Translations under genes and position numbers: made by a program
In this document: piece after piece, positions 33,901 to 44,995 of the stretch
How positions within the stretch are numbered: the first letter of the stretch is position 1
Layout: every line of letters starts with the position of its first letter
Notes under the pieces: generated by a model
Told to the model about the DNA's origin: nothing
Seen by the model: only the letters and a program-made list of their open reading frames with translations
Database searches by the model: none
Origin: Gonapodya prolifera JEL478
Lineage: Eukaryota > Monoblepharomycota > Monoblepharidomycetes > Monoblepharidales > Gonapodyaceae
NCBI GenBank assembly: GCA_001574975.1
Contig: KQ965733.1
Coordinates: forward strand, 871,012-935,011
DNA: 64,000 bases
Direction: 5' to 3'

Positions 33901-36622
33901 TCATCGCTTCGTCGGTTTGGCGCACGAGCTCCTTTTCTCGATCTCCAGGAAGCATAGCTCGCAGTGACGATAAAGTCATGCCAGCATCCCCGACCGTCGG
34001 AGGGGAAGGTTCCCTTTTCGAACGTTCCTTTTCGAGCTTCCCCTGCAATTCTGCTATTCTTTCAGCAGCCTGATAGCACATTAAAGAATATGAAAGACGC
34101 CACAAAACTTGCGAGTAGTCACCTCTTCGAACTTTTGGGCAAAGTTGTCACGATCACTTGATATCTCCTCAGCATGCGTATGAAGTTCGGTTATTTGACC
34201 TTCGAACCTCTGCAGAGCGGCAAGCATATCGTCACGCTCCCTGTGACAAAGACGATAACGAGAAGTTCGGCAAATTTAAAGTTCTAAAGAGCCACAAACC
34301 TTCGGATGACAAGGAGTTCTTCTTGTAGTTTTTGTGCATCAAAGTTCGCCTTGACCAATGTGGAGTAATGGGCACGGATGATCGAATGTTGCGAACTGTT
34401 GAAGCTTACATTGGACTCGCCCCGCTCCCGTCTCTGGACTTCCTCCTGTAAACGCCTTATCCTGCCCTCTTGTTCCGCTACTGTATTCTCGAGTGATCGC
34501 ACTGCCGCTGATCGAGCTTCCAGTTCCACTCGAAGAAGGTCCGCAGATGCCACCTGTACCAGAGTAGCTTCGCGTCACGAGGACTCAGACTCACAGCAGC
34601 CAAGGTAAACCAACCTGTGACTTCATTCTTTCAAGCTCCTCCTCGGTTCTGCGTAGCTGCTCTTCTGCAGCTCTGCGGATGTCGCGTGATTCCCCGTCAC
34701 CGGAAACAGCAGCTGCCCTCTCCTGCAGCAATCGGCTCATCTCAATATTGGTTTGGGCAAGCGCCGTTTGGAGGCGGAGGAGGTCCCGATCTTTGGCTAG
34801 CACGACAGGTGCATGTCAGTATCAATCAAAAACAAGCAAACACAGAGACGAAACCTTCTGTCACTCCTTTCATCTGCTCCATGTGCTTTTGAGCTTCTAG
34901 TAAGTCCTTCTCCAGTTGCTTGATCTTCTTCTCCAGTTCCTTTATCTTTGCGGCGGGACTCTGATTCGTAGAAGTTCGAAACAAAATTTAGCACGTCAAA
35001 GGAGAGCAACACTCACTTTATCCAAGGTCCCCACGGGACTTTGTTTCACCGGCATTTTTTGTTTGGGCTTTTGTGTCGGTCTCTTCCCGTCCACAGGTTG
35101 CAATCCTTGCATTTCATTCACCATGCCCTCGAGCCGATTGAGATTCTTCAGCAGAGCTCCGGTGCGCTCCCGCTCTCGTGCAAGGTCCTCCTCCAGTTCC
35201 GCCGTTCGGGCTTGAGCTGCAGACAGGGACGCAAGTCGGGACTGTGACAACGTGGACAACTCCTATTTGCACCAAGTTGATAATCGCTTCGACCACATAC
35301 TGCGACAACCAGGCTATCTCACCTTTTCTAAGTCTTCCACGTGCTCCTGCAAGTACTCCACTTGAGTCTCAAGCTGAGCTACTCGCCTCCTTGCCGCGGG
35401 AAGCTCCAAAGTAGTGTCCGTTGACATTTCGACCTCCGTCTTCGTTCCTGATGGGGGTCCCGGTGACCTGGCGCGAGAGACTGGGTGCACCAACTGCTGG
35501 CTCTGTGCGACCTCAAGTTGCGCCCCCAGACGTTGGATTTCTTGGTCACGGCCAGACAGTTGCGAATGGAGAGTTTCTACCTGAGGGGCCACATCGAATT
35601 CAACGGTGGGAGCAGGTAGTCAAAAAGAAAATGACTTCATACCTCGCTTTCCAAATCTTCGTTTCGCATCCGTACGTCGCGTAGGTCCTTCTCCAGCGCC
35701 TCCACACGAGCCTCGTGCATTGCAACAATATCGGCCGACACTGGCTCCGGCTGGGTCAACGGCCCAGTCCCTGGCTTCATAGGTTCTGTGGGCGAGAAGA
35801 TTAGTTTAGCTTTCATTCATGACAGAACCGTGGAGCAGCATTCTCACCGAGTCCTGTCTCCAGGTCGATATTCTGCAACCTCTGGAATATCTTCTCCCGT
35901 TTAGCCGGAACCCGAACGGGGCCTTTCGCATCTGGTCGCTCAAAGTACCCCATTTTTGCCAGCAGTTCTTCGACTTTGGTTCGTTCCCGGTCCGCCCTCT
36001 GCTGTTCAACAGATATCTTCTGGAGGTATTGGGTGTTCATAAACCGCGCGTCCGCAAGCTCCGTCTCCAGTTTCCGAACCAGCTTGAGTGTTTCTTTTTC
36101 TCGCAGGTCACGGGTATCCGCGGACTTGATGAGCTCGACATGGAGCCGATTGTTCTCCCCCGTCATTCTTGCAATCTCCTGTCGTAGAGGCTCAAGCTGC
36201 TCATCCGACTGGCGTTTATCCTTTTCCAGTCGATCACGGTCCGTTTTCGCTCGCCGCAGCGACTCGGTCGTCTTCACCAAGTCCGCAAGGAGCTTTGAAA
36301 TGAGAGGTAGGGACGCCACGTCGAAATCATCCCTGTACTCAAGGAGATCGAGTCTATGCCGAATTAAGCGAAATGTTTGATCCAAAGAGTATGTTCCAGT
36401 TCCAGTTGGAGGTGGGTTGAGGGCAGAAAGGGCAGGGTCGTGGGGAGCAAGATTTGTCCGTACCGGAGAGGCAACGCGGGCGCGAGCTGGGGGGGACGAA
36501 TGGCCTCTAATGGGCGATGCTCCCGTGGCCCTAACGGGGCTTAAAGAGGCCATGGACGTGTGAGCCGAATCAACTCCGCTTTGTGTCGATTGAGTGTGTT
36601 CCTCTGGAACTTTGGTATCCAC
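30924..36622 (-). CDS. CEP135: Centriolar cartwheel protein CEP135/BLD10-like
   Basis: Long coiled-coil protein in about 15 exons. From ATG 36622 a Ser/Pro-rich leader precedes LIRHRLDLLEYRDDFDVASL and LLADLVKTTESLRRAKTDRD, then GENNRLHVELIKSADTRDLR and DARFMNTQYLQKISVEQQRA. This is the conserved N-terminal block of animal CEP135 and algal BLD10 (..RLD.LGYR......LPL..KL..DLV.TTESLR..K). The rest is continuous heptad-repeat sequence through to AERRRNLEQENQRLLASIMG and TAG at 30924-30926. The protein builds the cartwheel/pinhead of centrioles and basal bodies, so its presence, with DNAAF6, shows that the organism assembles basal bodies. Most internal exons are short (150-300 bp) with GTGAGT-like donors. 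The exact splice pattern in the coiled coil is not given here. Confidence 0.88.
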
Positions 36623-36821
36623 TACACGGCCGTTGATTATAATATATGTTTATCAGGAATGATTTGTAACACTAGTAGCAAAATGAGAAATGGGGGTTGA
36701 TGATGCCTGCTGGGAACGTACCTCCCTCCCTGTATATTTGGACACCGAGCACATCCACGATACGACCGACATGCTCAGTGTTGCATTGAAAAATTACGAG
36801 TCTATATTGCATCTATGTACT
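36623..36821. other. Spacer between CEP135 and the DUF2009 gene
   Basis: About 200 bp between tandem minus-strand genes: 3' UTR of the DUF2009 gene and promoter of CEP135. A short + ORF at 36690-36890 is antisense to the last DUF2009 exon and is not called. Confidence 0.6.
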
Positions 36822-39800
36822 TTAGAAACCCTCCTTGCCATCAAAACCCAAGAAACCGGTGAGCAAGAACACGGGGAAATCTGCACATAGGAGAGTCGGT
36901 TCAAAGGTCTCAGATACCACCAATTTCATCTCAAAAATGCGAGGCATCTCCACTCACAAGACTTCTTTTCAGTTTTAGAACACCAATTCCAGGCACTGGC
37001 AATAAGCAAATTGCCGTTCATTCTCTGCCGCGAGAGCACGTGTAAAACGAACCCTCTTACCTCGTTAATCGCCCGTCAATACACGACCCGGCGTCCTACA
37101 GTCGCGACGCAAAGGAGGGAACCCATCAGTGCTGTTTCATCAAAGCATTCGGCCCCAACCCGAGCAATCGCTTTCAACTCACAAAGAAATTATCCGCGCC
37201 TGATCCGTCAAACGCGTGTCGGAAGAAGTCCAGCAATACGTCTTTGCGCAGCTTCTCGACGCCACCGAACGACCCGTCGATGTACGCCCTTACGCCGCTG
37301 TCCTGCGAGATGCGGTCCAACTGTTCCAGGCATAGACACAGAGGGCCTAGGATACGGGCAACCTACCAAGGGGGAGGGGAGGGTGAGGATACGCGCATGT
37401 GAGGACGTCATAGACAGGGATCCTCACCTGAGTGTACTTGTCAATAAACATGAACGCGTTGGGTACACTGATCCCCCACAACATCGCAGTGTCATATAAT
37501 CACATACTCGGGGGAAGATCCACAGATGCACTCACTTATGATCCCCCAAATGCACCACGGAGCTCCCCACCCAGTACCCCAACTTTCTTTGAGCCCTATT
37601 CAAAATCCCCTGCATGGCCCTGCTGACGCGTGGCGCCGGCTGGACGCGGTTCAGCCCCTGCCCCGTGTCGCGGAGGCGGTACATGTTGCCATCCGAAAGC
37701 AGGTCCTGCTCGGCGAGGTACCACAGCTGGAACATGTCGTGCGCGATCTCACGCCACAGTGAGAGCGACTGGCTGACGTAGTGGAATTGGCGGTGATGGT
37801 CGTGCGACAGACGTGCGCCGGCACGGCCCATGTGGATTGCGAGGGAGTAGCCGGGCTCGGCGGCGTCCGGGGAGAAGTACTGGGGGAAGACGGCGTGATC
37901 CACACCGAATGACCGGTAACGTGGGTGATGGCACAATTAAACCAATGTGGCTCACTCCCCACACGAAACAACCCACACCGCACCTTATTCAACCACTCGA
38001 GCATCTTTTCGCACGGGTCCCTGTTATATCTCAGGTAGGCGTGGTTGTCCCCGATGGAATACAAGCACTGTCGGATGGCCTCCTGGCTCATAGCGGCCGT
38101 CGCATAGCGGCCGGCAAGGACCTCAATGGCTCGTTCCTGGGTAGTAGAACACGGCGTCAGTGTTGTGCCGTGTCGTGTCGGCTTCCCCCATCGTCCACCT
38201 ACCTTCTTCCTGATCTCTTGCTGCACAGCCCAGCGCTCCTTTCCCTCTGCCTTGATCTCCATAGTCGCCGTCTCGACCAACGGGTCTTTCAGCACCCCCA
38301 GAGCACCTCCATCCTCAAGTGCAGCATGGACAGTCTTGAGGGGGCCAACGCACGCGAATCCGAGTTGCTCCTTGACCTCCGGTGCCTGGGCATCCATGAG
38401 GACGTACACGAGCTTGCCGTATGTGCCACGCATCTTCTCCGGGTTTTGGATCTTGTGCCGCCGGCCTAACTCGAAGATGGACCGGTAGAAGGTTTCGTTG
38501 GCGGCAAAGTCGCGGTCGGCGAACTATGTGCCGGGGTGAGTGGAGGTGTGTCAGAGAGCGCACGATGGACGTATTCCCCTGCCTCTCTTCGTGCCCCGGA
38601 CGCCCAGATACATAAGCGACGCTCCAACAAAAGTCCCTTCAATGAATCGCTCTTCTCTCAACACCTCTTTCGATCGATATATGGTTCCTCATTCCGTCTC
38701 CGTTCATACCCCAAACTCCCTGCTCCCCCTTGCGTCCCACCACGTCCCCAAAGCCCCATCCGGCATATAGCACTTACCAACTTCTGTCCCAGCCCATAAT
38801 CAGCCGCCACGACGAGTCCCGATATAATCGAGCACAGCTCCTTGATCTGCCCGACTGCGCGCTTGGTGCGGGAGGTGTAGGTCAGCACGTCCACTTTGTC
38901 GGTGTATTCCGAGACCAGGAGGGCGGCTTCGAGAAGGCGGACTGGGTGGGGTTGGTGGTAGGTGACGATGGTGAGTGGAGGGAAACGGGAAACGGGCAGG
39001 GGGTGAGGGAACAAGAGGATGAAACCATCACCAAAGGGGAAATGGCCCATGACGGGAAAACTCACGGTACTTTCGTTCCTCGAGCGACAGTCGAAGCGGG
39101 ATGTACTTTGCGCGTTCTAGTGACAAGGACATTGAAACGGTTTGGCTAGTAACTTGATTCCTTCTCGTTTCGCTTCCCTTCCACTGTTGATTTTTCCCGA
39201 ACCTCCTTTGCTTTTCCCCTTCCACAGTCAGTTGCACAACCACCGGTCTCCTCCCACTCCATCACCCCCGCCATTCGCCTTTCCCCCATTCTCATTCCCT
39301 ATTCTGCCCCAGGCTCCACCTCTGTCCGAACAACTCACCAACAAACCACTCCCCAACCCCCTGCTCCTCCCCCTGTTCCTCTCCCGCCTCCTCGCCCTCA
39401 TCCTCCTCAGGCTCCCACGCCTCGACGCCCGGAATGGCGTCGCGAACTTCGGGGGCGGGTTCGGGCTTCCCCTGGCCCCCACCGGTACCGGTGCCAGACG
39501 CGGCTGCGGTGGTGGTGCTGTTCGGTGGGCGAACGCGGGTGGTGCGGTGGAGGGCGCGTTTGCCTTTTCTAGGGGGGGTGACGACGGTGTGCGGGAACGA
39601 TGGGAAAAGATGGATGAGGACAGGAGAAAAGGGAAGGTACAGTGCAGGACAACGCACCGGTGCTGTGAGACAAAACACACATCGCAGTAGAGGTCGTCAC
39701 AGTCTGTGCAGTGCAGGTCCGCGGGGTGGTCTAGCGTGTGGAGGGCGGGAAGTTACAGTGAGTGAAATGGGAAGAGTTGTACAGTCCGACTGGACATCGT

Positions 39801-40734
39801 GGGGGGATAAATGCAGGCACTAAGGAGTGTCCCGGTAGCTGGCGTGCCCATGACGGGACTTCCAGGGTGTTGGACTGTACCCGTTCCGCCCAGACGTTCT
39901 TGTGGCGTGCCACCAAGTTCCACAGCCCACGAACGCTCCTTAGCCCCACATCCGCCGAATATTTTGCAAAAGAGAAGAAAAAACCCCCGCTATAATCACG
40001 TTCAGACAGGCGAGGCGCGTTCTAGTATGCCAATGGCGGGACTCCAACACCAAACGATTCTCGTGGCGTGATTGAACGCTCTACACTCCCCCCGAACGTT
40101 CCTTGGCGTCGTATCCACCGGATATTTCGAAGCAGAGGTATGTAGCGTTATACTCGTCCCCGTTCACACAGGCGAGGCACCGTCTATGGCTCGGTTGGGT
40201 TGATGCCCACCCTACGCGAGTCCTTAACAAGGCGGCCACCTCAAGAAACCACCGGCCACCGAAGGCTCTGTACTTCCACACCGCACCTTTGCTCCACCTC
40301 CTCGCGTTTCCAGTATCTCCCTGGCTTGTTCTGTGAGGAAACCGTTCCGTCGACACATCCCAACCGCTTCCGCGTCCCGTCGCACCTGTCTTCCACAACG
40401 CTGCGCCCGAGTCGCGGCTTCCACACACCCCTTGCGCATTTCCGGCGGCGCACGCTGCTGCTCATTGTCCCACCCCTGACAACGCACCTTCGCACTCGGC
40501 GCAGTTGGTCCGTGGCCCGCTCGCCTCTGCCTGCGACATGTCCATCCTGTCGCCGTCCGTGTCCGCGTCTGTCATGCCGGACGTGGCATCGCCATCGCGC
40601 GACGAGTCCTCCTCCTCCGATGACAGGTCGGACACGCGGCCGTCGAGAATGTCTGCGAGTGTCGGCTGCGGGTGGTGGTTTGCGTCGGGTGCAGCATGTG
40701 GCGTGGTGTCGGGTGGCGAAGACGGGTCGGTCAT
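36822..40734 (-). CDS. B-box zinc-finger protein with DUF2009 domain
   Basis: Conserved eukaryotic protein of unknown molecular function. ATG at 40734 opens an acidic Ser-rich leader (MTDPSSPPDTTPHAAPDANH). CAECE is joined by a 757 bp intron (39731-40487) to DHPADLHCTDCDDLYCDVCF, then VSQHRKGKRALHRTT: a complete B-box-type set of Cys/His ligands. An acidic linker is followed by the DUF2009 domain: ERAKYIPLRLSLEERKYLRL, LRLLEAALLVSEYTDKVDVL, FADRDFAANETFYRSIFELG and RGTYGKLVYVLMDAQAPEVK. The 3' exons spliced by eye give NAFMFIDKYTQV, LDFFRHAFDGSGADNFF, AGSCIDGRLTSAWNWC and PVFLLTGFLGFDGKEGF, ending TAA at 36822-36824. All family blocks are present, so the copy looks functional. The position of the FADRDF block exon is inferred from the family order. 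Confidence 0.88.
39852..40182. repeat. Diverged tandem duplication inside intron 1 of the DUF2009 gene
   Basis: Two similar units: 39852-40020 and 40035-40182. Shared landmarks in the same order are a GCGGGACT/GACGGGACT start, TCTTGTGGCGTG/TCTCGTGGCGTG, CGAACGCTCCTTAGC/CGAACGTTCCTTGGC, CCGCCGAATATTT/CCACCGGATATTT, TATAATCACGTTCAGACAGG/TATACTCGTCCCCGTTCACA and CAGGCGAGGC. Identity is partial, so the duplication is old. Confidence 0.7.
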
Positions 40735-41217
40735 GGCAGACGCGTGCGTGAATGAATGGAACGCGAAATGCGATCTTTTTTTTGGTTCACATTTCTGGAT
40801 ACACAAATAATAAATGTGATACCACTTGTTTGGTGGAGGATGTCGGCGAGCCCTTGAGGGGCAAAGCCCACCACCAATTTTGCACTATTTTGTGTCCGCG
40901 CATCACAACCAACCCCCGCGTACTCTGCGAAGTCAATGTATCTGTCTGTTGACTCCCAGAACCCGTCCCACCCCAAACCATATCAGTTCCATGTTTCGTT
41001 TCGCACGGCATCCAAGTAGGGATTGGGCTTTCAGAGATGTTGAGGTTGGTCGGCATGTAAGGGACAAAAAATTAAGTCTCAGATGAAGGAGCAATAAAAA
41101 CACCGAGAGCGTGGAAAAGCGTTGCAGGTAGGTTGGCTGAGAAGAGATGTGGCTTGTTAAAGGTCTTTGTAATGTTTGTGCACTATGTTCGAGTCACTCA
41201 CATTCTTCCACGGAGCT
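40735..41217. other. Spacer between the DUF2009 promoter and the Fanzor 3' end
   Basis: About 480 bp. It holds the DUF2009 promoter and the region 3' of the Fanzor ORF, where a guide (omega) RNA would be expected in an intact element. No terminal inverted repeat was found by eye. Confidence 0.4.
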
Positions 41218-42642
41218 CTACCATGACCGCTCCGATTTGGGAGGAGGTCTATACCCTGGGGGACGGTGTCCAGTCGCTTGTTTGTACATGTAGACAAACA
41301 GAATATTCTGGACAACATTATGGTCCCTATTCCATGTTATGCATTCGTATGGACAGAACTTGAACCCCCAGGGACAAAGGGCTTTCTGCTTTGTGTTGGA
41401 CCCAACATTATTTGTGACCACTTTGGGGACGAGAAATCTGTGGCAAGAGCTGCAGAGCGCTGACGTATGGTACTCTTCAACTTCGTCGCACTGAAAAGGG
41501 ACTCGTTTGAAGAGAATTTTGTCGTTGTGGTTTGCAGTCACGCTCTTGTTATGTCCAGATTGTCCAATACAAGCAATCACATCTTTCATCTTCTTCATTG
41601 TTTCACGAAACTTTTTGTGGTGGCTAGCAGCGTAGCCACGTGTCGCTACACCGAACCGCGTGTTCCCAAAATGAACGTGAATTTTCGACAACTTTTGTTG
41701 AAAGTTATGTGGATTATCTGAGGTAAACTTGGCAAACAGGTCTCGGATGATCTCTTGGTGTTGTTTCTGCGCTCTCATGTAGGAGCGGAATCGCAGCTGA
41801 TGAAAAAAGTCTGCGTCGTAAAAATCAAGCAGGTTCTCAAACTCGGGCCCAATTGCTTTAAGGTATATTTTGAATTTTCCCAAAGAGGAGGTTTTCTTTG
41901 ACGGTAGAGTGGATTCAAATTGTGCCACCGTCTGCTTTGCATTAGGATTGTTTTGTTCACCAGCAAGACATGGCTTCGTAGGTGAAAGATCTCCTCACTC
42001 AATCTGTTGAACCCAACGATCCATGCGCAGCGGATTCCCCAGTTCAACATTTGTCTGAAGAGCATTGATATTCCATCACTTCAGGTTATAGCCGCAGCAT
42101 TGATACACTTCCTTTGTGGTGATTGAGATGACCACTTCTGCATTCTCATGAGAAACTTGCTTGCCACGCTCATTGACGTAGCACCAGTCTGCTCGAATGC
42201 TGTCACTCCGTGTCTCCTTCTTGGATGACACAGAAGTTGATGTACCCTGTGAGTACGATTTGCTCCTCTGTCCAAGACGCTCTTTGCAGATCCTGTCTGT
42301 GATATCCTTTTCTTTGCCAGAAAGTAGTTTAACCTGTATGTTTGGCTTCAGGGACATGGCCACAATTGGTCTTCCCTTATTTGGGTCCACATAAAATTGA
42401 TGAACACCTGTCTCATTGAAAGACTCTGCCAAGATGTTGTGTCTACGATCAAAAGCCCGCTTGTGTTGACTTGATTTCTCACAAATGTTGGGCATGCAGA
42501 ATGCTGACTGTGGGGATGCTTGACTTGGAAAATCAAATGATGGCTTTACAACAAGGGTTGAGGGAAGAGTTGGAGTAGCAGAAATCATGCCACTGCCTCC
42601 TGCCACTAAGGTTGGAAGAGATGATCTTAGATACAAAACCAA
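41218..42642 (-). CDS. Fanzor (TnpB-like RuvC nuclease) ORF with two in-frame TGA codons
   Basis: Two open segments, 42642-42076 and 41928-41218, lie in the same reading frame, and the 147 bases between them stay in that frame except for TGA codons at 42076-42078 and 41995-41997. RuvC-I: VHQFYVDPNKGRPIVAM, with the catalytic Asp in VDP. Middle block: STLPSKKTSSLGKFKIYLKA, typical of Fanzors. RuvC-II region: IHVHFGNTRFGVATRGY. Zinc ribbon and RuvC-III: DEVEEYHTSALCSSCHRF, then GFKFCPYECITWNRDHNVVQ, with all four Cys and the final Asp of the WNRD.N...NI motif. Tail: GHRPPGYRPPP. The family in TnpB-derived eukaryotic elements acts as an RNA-guided DNA nuclease. The N-terminal half is missing or in unseen exons: the frame is open up to a CCCAGTAG at about 42698, which could be a 3' splice site. 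The copy may be a decaying element. Confidence 0.82.
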
Positions 42643-42699
42643 CAGATACTGGAAGATTAAGTTTCTACCTCCACCTGGTTGATTTTGCTACTGGGAAAA

Positions 42700-43470
42700 G
42701 GATTTAAGAAGTGAAGAAGCAATGAACAATCAAAGCAGCCACCAGGTTTTTACGTTCACATCTTGACAATGTATATTAGAGTGCCGAATTTATCATTGAC
42801 CTTAACCTCATCTCTTGGACAATTGTGGTGCAAAGAAGTTAGACGATACACAGATCCTCGTTCTCATGGTGGCGCGATTTTCTTCCTCCGCTTCCTCCGC
42901 CTCTGGACTCGGATACGCTCGAGTGGTGAACCGCGGAAAGGCTGGTCAGGCGACCTTTTTCTGGCGAAGCAGGGGTCAACAGAAAAAAAAAGGGGCAGTG
43001 ATGTAAATGGTGAAATGGTGTGCTTGATTCCAGACGAACGGTACCCCAATGCAGTAAAAGAAAATGGATTGCCGCTCGGCTCTACCAGAGAGCTTCATTT
43101 CCGCTCGCTCCTTGAAAGTTGAAACCTCATCATGCTCGAACGAATCTCAAACCATACATTTAATTGTTCTCTGCTTTGCAATCGCTGAAGTACTTCCTGG
43201 GCCAAACCAATTGCATGATGTACCACACCTCCTAAGCGGCGACGGTTGTACGAATATCTTTGTTTTTTCTTTTATTCGTCTTGTTGGCTGGGTTCTTCGT
43301 TCCCCGCTTATCGAGACTCGTGAGACAAAAGAGATGCAGCGGGAAACAAAGAATTTTCTTCTTCTGAGCTGCGGACGTTTGCATTCGAATACAGCATACA
43401 CAGCGGCCGCCTAACCTCTAAGATCTTCTTCCGAGCCCGTACGCACCATGCACCGTCATACACCACACTC
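42700..43470. other. Region upstream of the Fanzor ORF, no assigned gene
   Basis: Small ORFs on + (from about 42770 MYIRVPNLSLTLTSSLGQLW; from 42815 MDNCGAKKLDDTQ) and on - have no recognised features. Missing 5' exons of the Fanzor or an adjacent transposon end could lie here. Confidence 0.35.
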
Positions 43471-44995
43471 CTACTTTTTCCGGCCCCTATATCCTGCTCC
43501 TGCACCCGCCGCCTTCTTCTTCCCAACCTAAAACCAACCACACTCGTTCAGCTCCACTCTCACCCTCCAAAAAACCCAAGGCGCGGCGCATCACATCCCC
43601 GTGCTCACCTCGTTCGGCTTTCTCTTCTTGCGGGGTCTCGCCGACTCCTCCTCCTGCTCTTCCTCTTCATGCTCATCCTCCTCTTCCTCGTCTTGCTTGT
43701 CATCTTCCTCTTCGTCACCCTCCGCCTCCCCGTCCTCTTCACGTCCGCGACCTCCCTTGCGACCAGGCCTTGAAGCCCCGAGCTGCGTCGCGGCCTTGAG
43801 CGTCCCTATGCGTAGGTGGGTGGGTGTGGTGCGGTATGGTGCGGTGTGGTGCGGTGTGGTTCATGTGAGGTCCCAACCGCTCAAGCTCATGCGCCGACTC
43901 GCCGACTCGCCAACTCGAGGGTCAAGACAACAAAAAAACAAACTCACGGGTCACAACACTGCCAACCTCCTTCTCAAACGCCACGTCGGCCTTCTTCAGC
44001 TCACTGCAGAGCCGGGAGAGCTCTGCCACGAGGGTGTCGTGCTGCGTCTGGTGCCCGTCGGGTTCGGGTTCGGGTTCGGGTTCGGGGTCGGGGTCGGGGT
44101 CGTGAGGCGAGAGAGGGGGGAACGGGACGCGGACGTGTGTATAAGTTCACATTCTGCACTCGCACTCTCGCCTGGCACCAGCACCAGCACTAGCGGCGGA
44201 GTCACGCACCTTGTACTTTGCCTGATCCGCAGCGAGTCTCTTCCCGATGGCCGCTCTGTAAACACCGAGACACCGAACCCCCGTGCCAGGTGCCAGTTGC
44301 CAATAAAGGGCTGACGTCACGACCTTGCTCACACACGCACGGACTCGACTGGGGATGCTTACCGTTCTTCCAAGCACTCCTCGCACTAATCATCGGGCAG
44401 ATTTGTTGGGTAGCGTTAGAGCCACCATCCCGCTGCGTGCAGAGTGGAACCGTGCAAACCGAACCCACCTTCTTCCACTGCCCGCCCACCAAACTCTCCA
44501 GCTCGGCTTTGTGCCCCGCCAGAAGCTCCACGACGGCCGCGTCGTAATTTACGAGCATTTCTGGTCCGGGGTTTTTCCCAGGCGAAACGGAACGGGCGAG
44601 ACGGATGATGATTATGTCAGCCTCCAAGTCTGCACTGTCATTCGCGCTTCGCGCAGGATCATTTGCCTCCGGCGGACTCCTCGATTCCGGCGGAAGAATG
44701 CGCTACGCATGTGACATTCGCGCTTCGCGAAAGGATCACTCGCCCCTGCACGAACCGTCACACTCCTCCTGCACGCGGCGCACACGGCCAGCTTCCTGCC
44801 TCTGCACGCGGGTCTGCAGCGCGGCGAGGATCCCAGTGACGTCTTGGGAGTCGCTGTGGGTGGCGGGATGGCAGCGTGGAGAGGGTCGGGTGGGAAGGGG
44901 CAGGACGAAAAAGAGGCGGGGTTGGATGATGGTGAGGAGGGAGGACGAAGGCGAGGACGTGGGACGGAGGGGAGACGGACGTACCCTCGGTCCAT
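43471..44995 (-). CDS. Coiled-coil protein with acidic and basic nuclear-type tail
   Basis: Not recognised. Splicing by eye from ATG 44995: MDRGDSQDVTGILAALQTRV, QRQEAGRVRRVQEECDDLEA, DIIIIRLARSVSPGKN, then GHKAELESLVGGQWKK. These join CEECLEER, AAIGKRLAADQAKYK and DTLVAELSRLCSELKKADVA, then FEKE. A long acidic run (EEDEHEEEEQEEE) with basic PRKKRKPNE follows, and a last intron adds VGKKKAAGAGAGYRGRKK and TAG at 43471-43473. About seven exons are small and each junction used keeps frame. A predicted coiled coil plus an acidic patch and two basic clusters suggests a nuclear structural or chromatin-associated factor; that is inference. Several introns contain simple repeats. Confidence 0.6.
43824..43862. 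repeat. GGTGC/GGTGT simple repeat in an intron
   Basis: Alternating GTGGTGCG and TATGGTGCG-type units in the intron after the KEG exon of the acidic coiled-coil gene. Confidence 0.85.
44059..44102. repeat. GGGTTC/GGGGTC hexanucleotide repeat in an intron
   Basis: Four GGGTTC units then three GGGGTC units in the intron preceding the DTLVAELS exon. Such blocks of one unit followed by a variant suggest slippage. Confidence 0.9.
44639..44737. repeat. Direct repeat of about 23 bp within an intron
   Basis: CATTCGCGCTTCGCG followed by CAGGATCA at 44639-44660 recurs as CATTCGCGCTTCGCG followed by AAAGGATCA at 44715-44737. The core TTCGCGCTTCGCG is near-palindromic. The copies flank a GC-rich stretch that itself has a CCGGCGGA duplication. 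Confidence 0.8.

Noticed and set aside
41995-42078. TGA codons of the Fanzor ORF as selenocysteine
   Set aside because: Neither TGA lies at a position where a catalytic Cys/Sec is expected, and no SECIS-like element was recognised. Decay or an in-frame intron is simpler.
42815-43006. Short ORF MDNCGAKKLDD resembling the start of ribosomal uL14
   Set aside because: Only about seven residues fit; the rest does not match uL14 at all. Taken as chance.
44059-44102. GGGTTC repeat considered as telomere-like
   Set aside because: Fungal telomeres are typically TTAGGG-type; the block is short, intronic and changes to GGGGTC.
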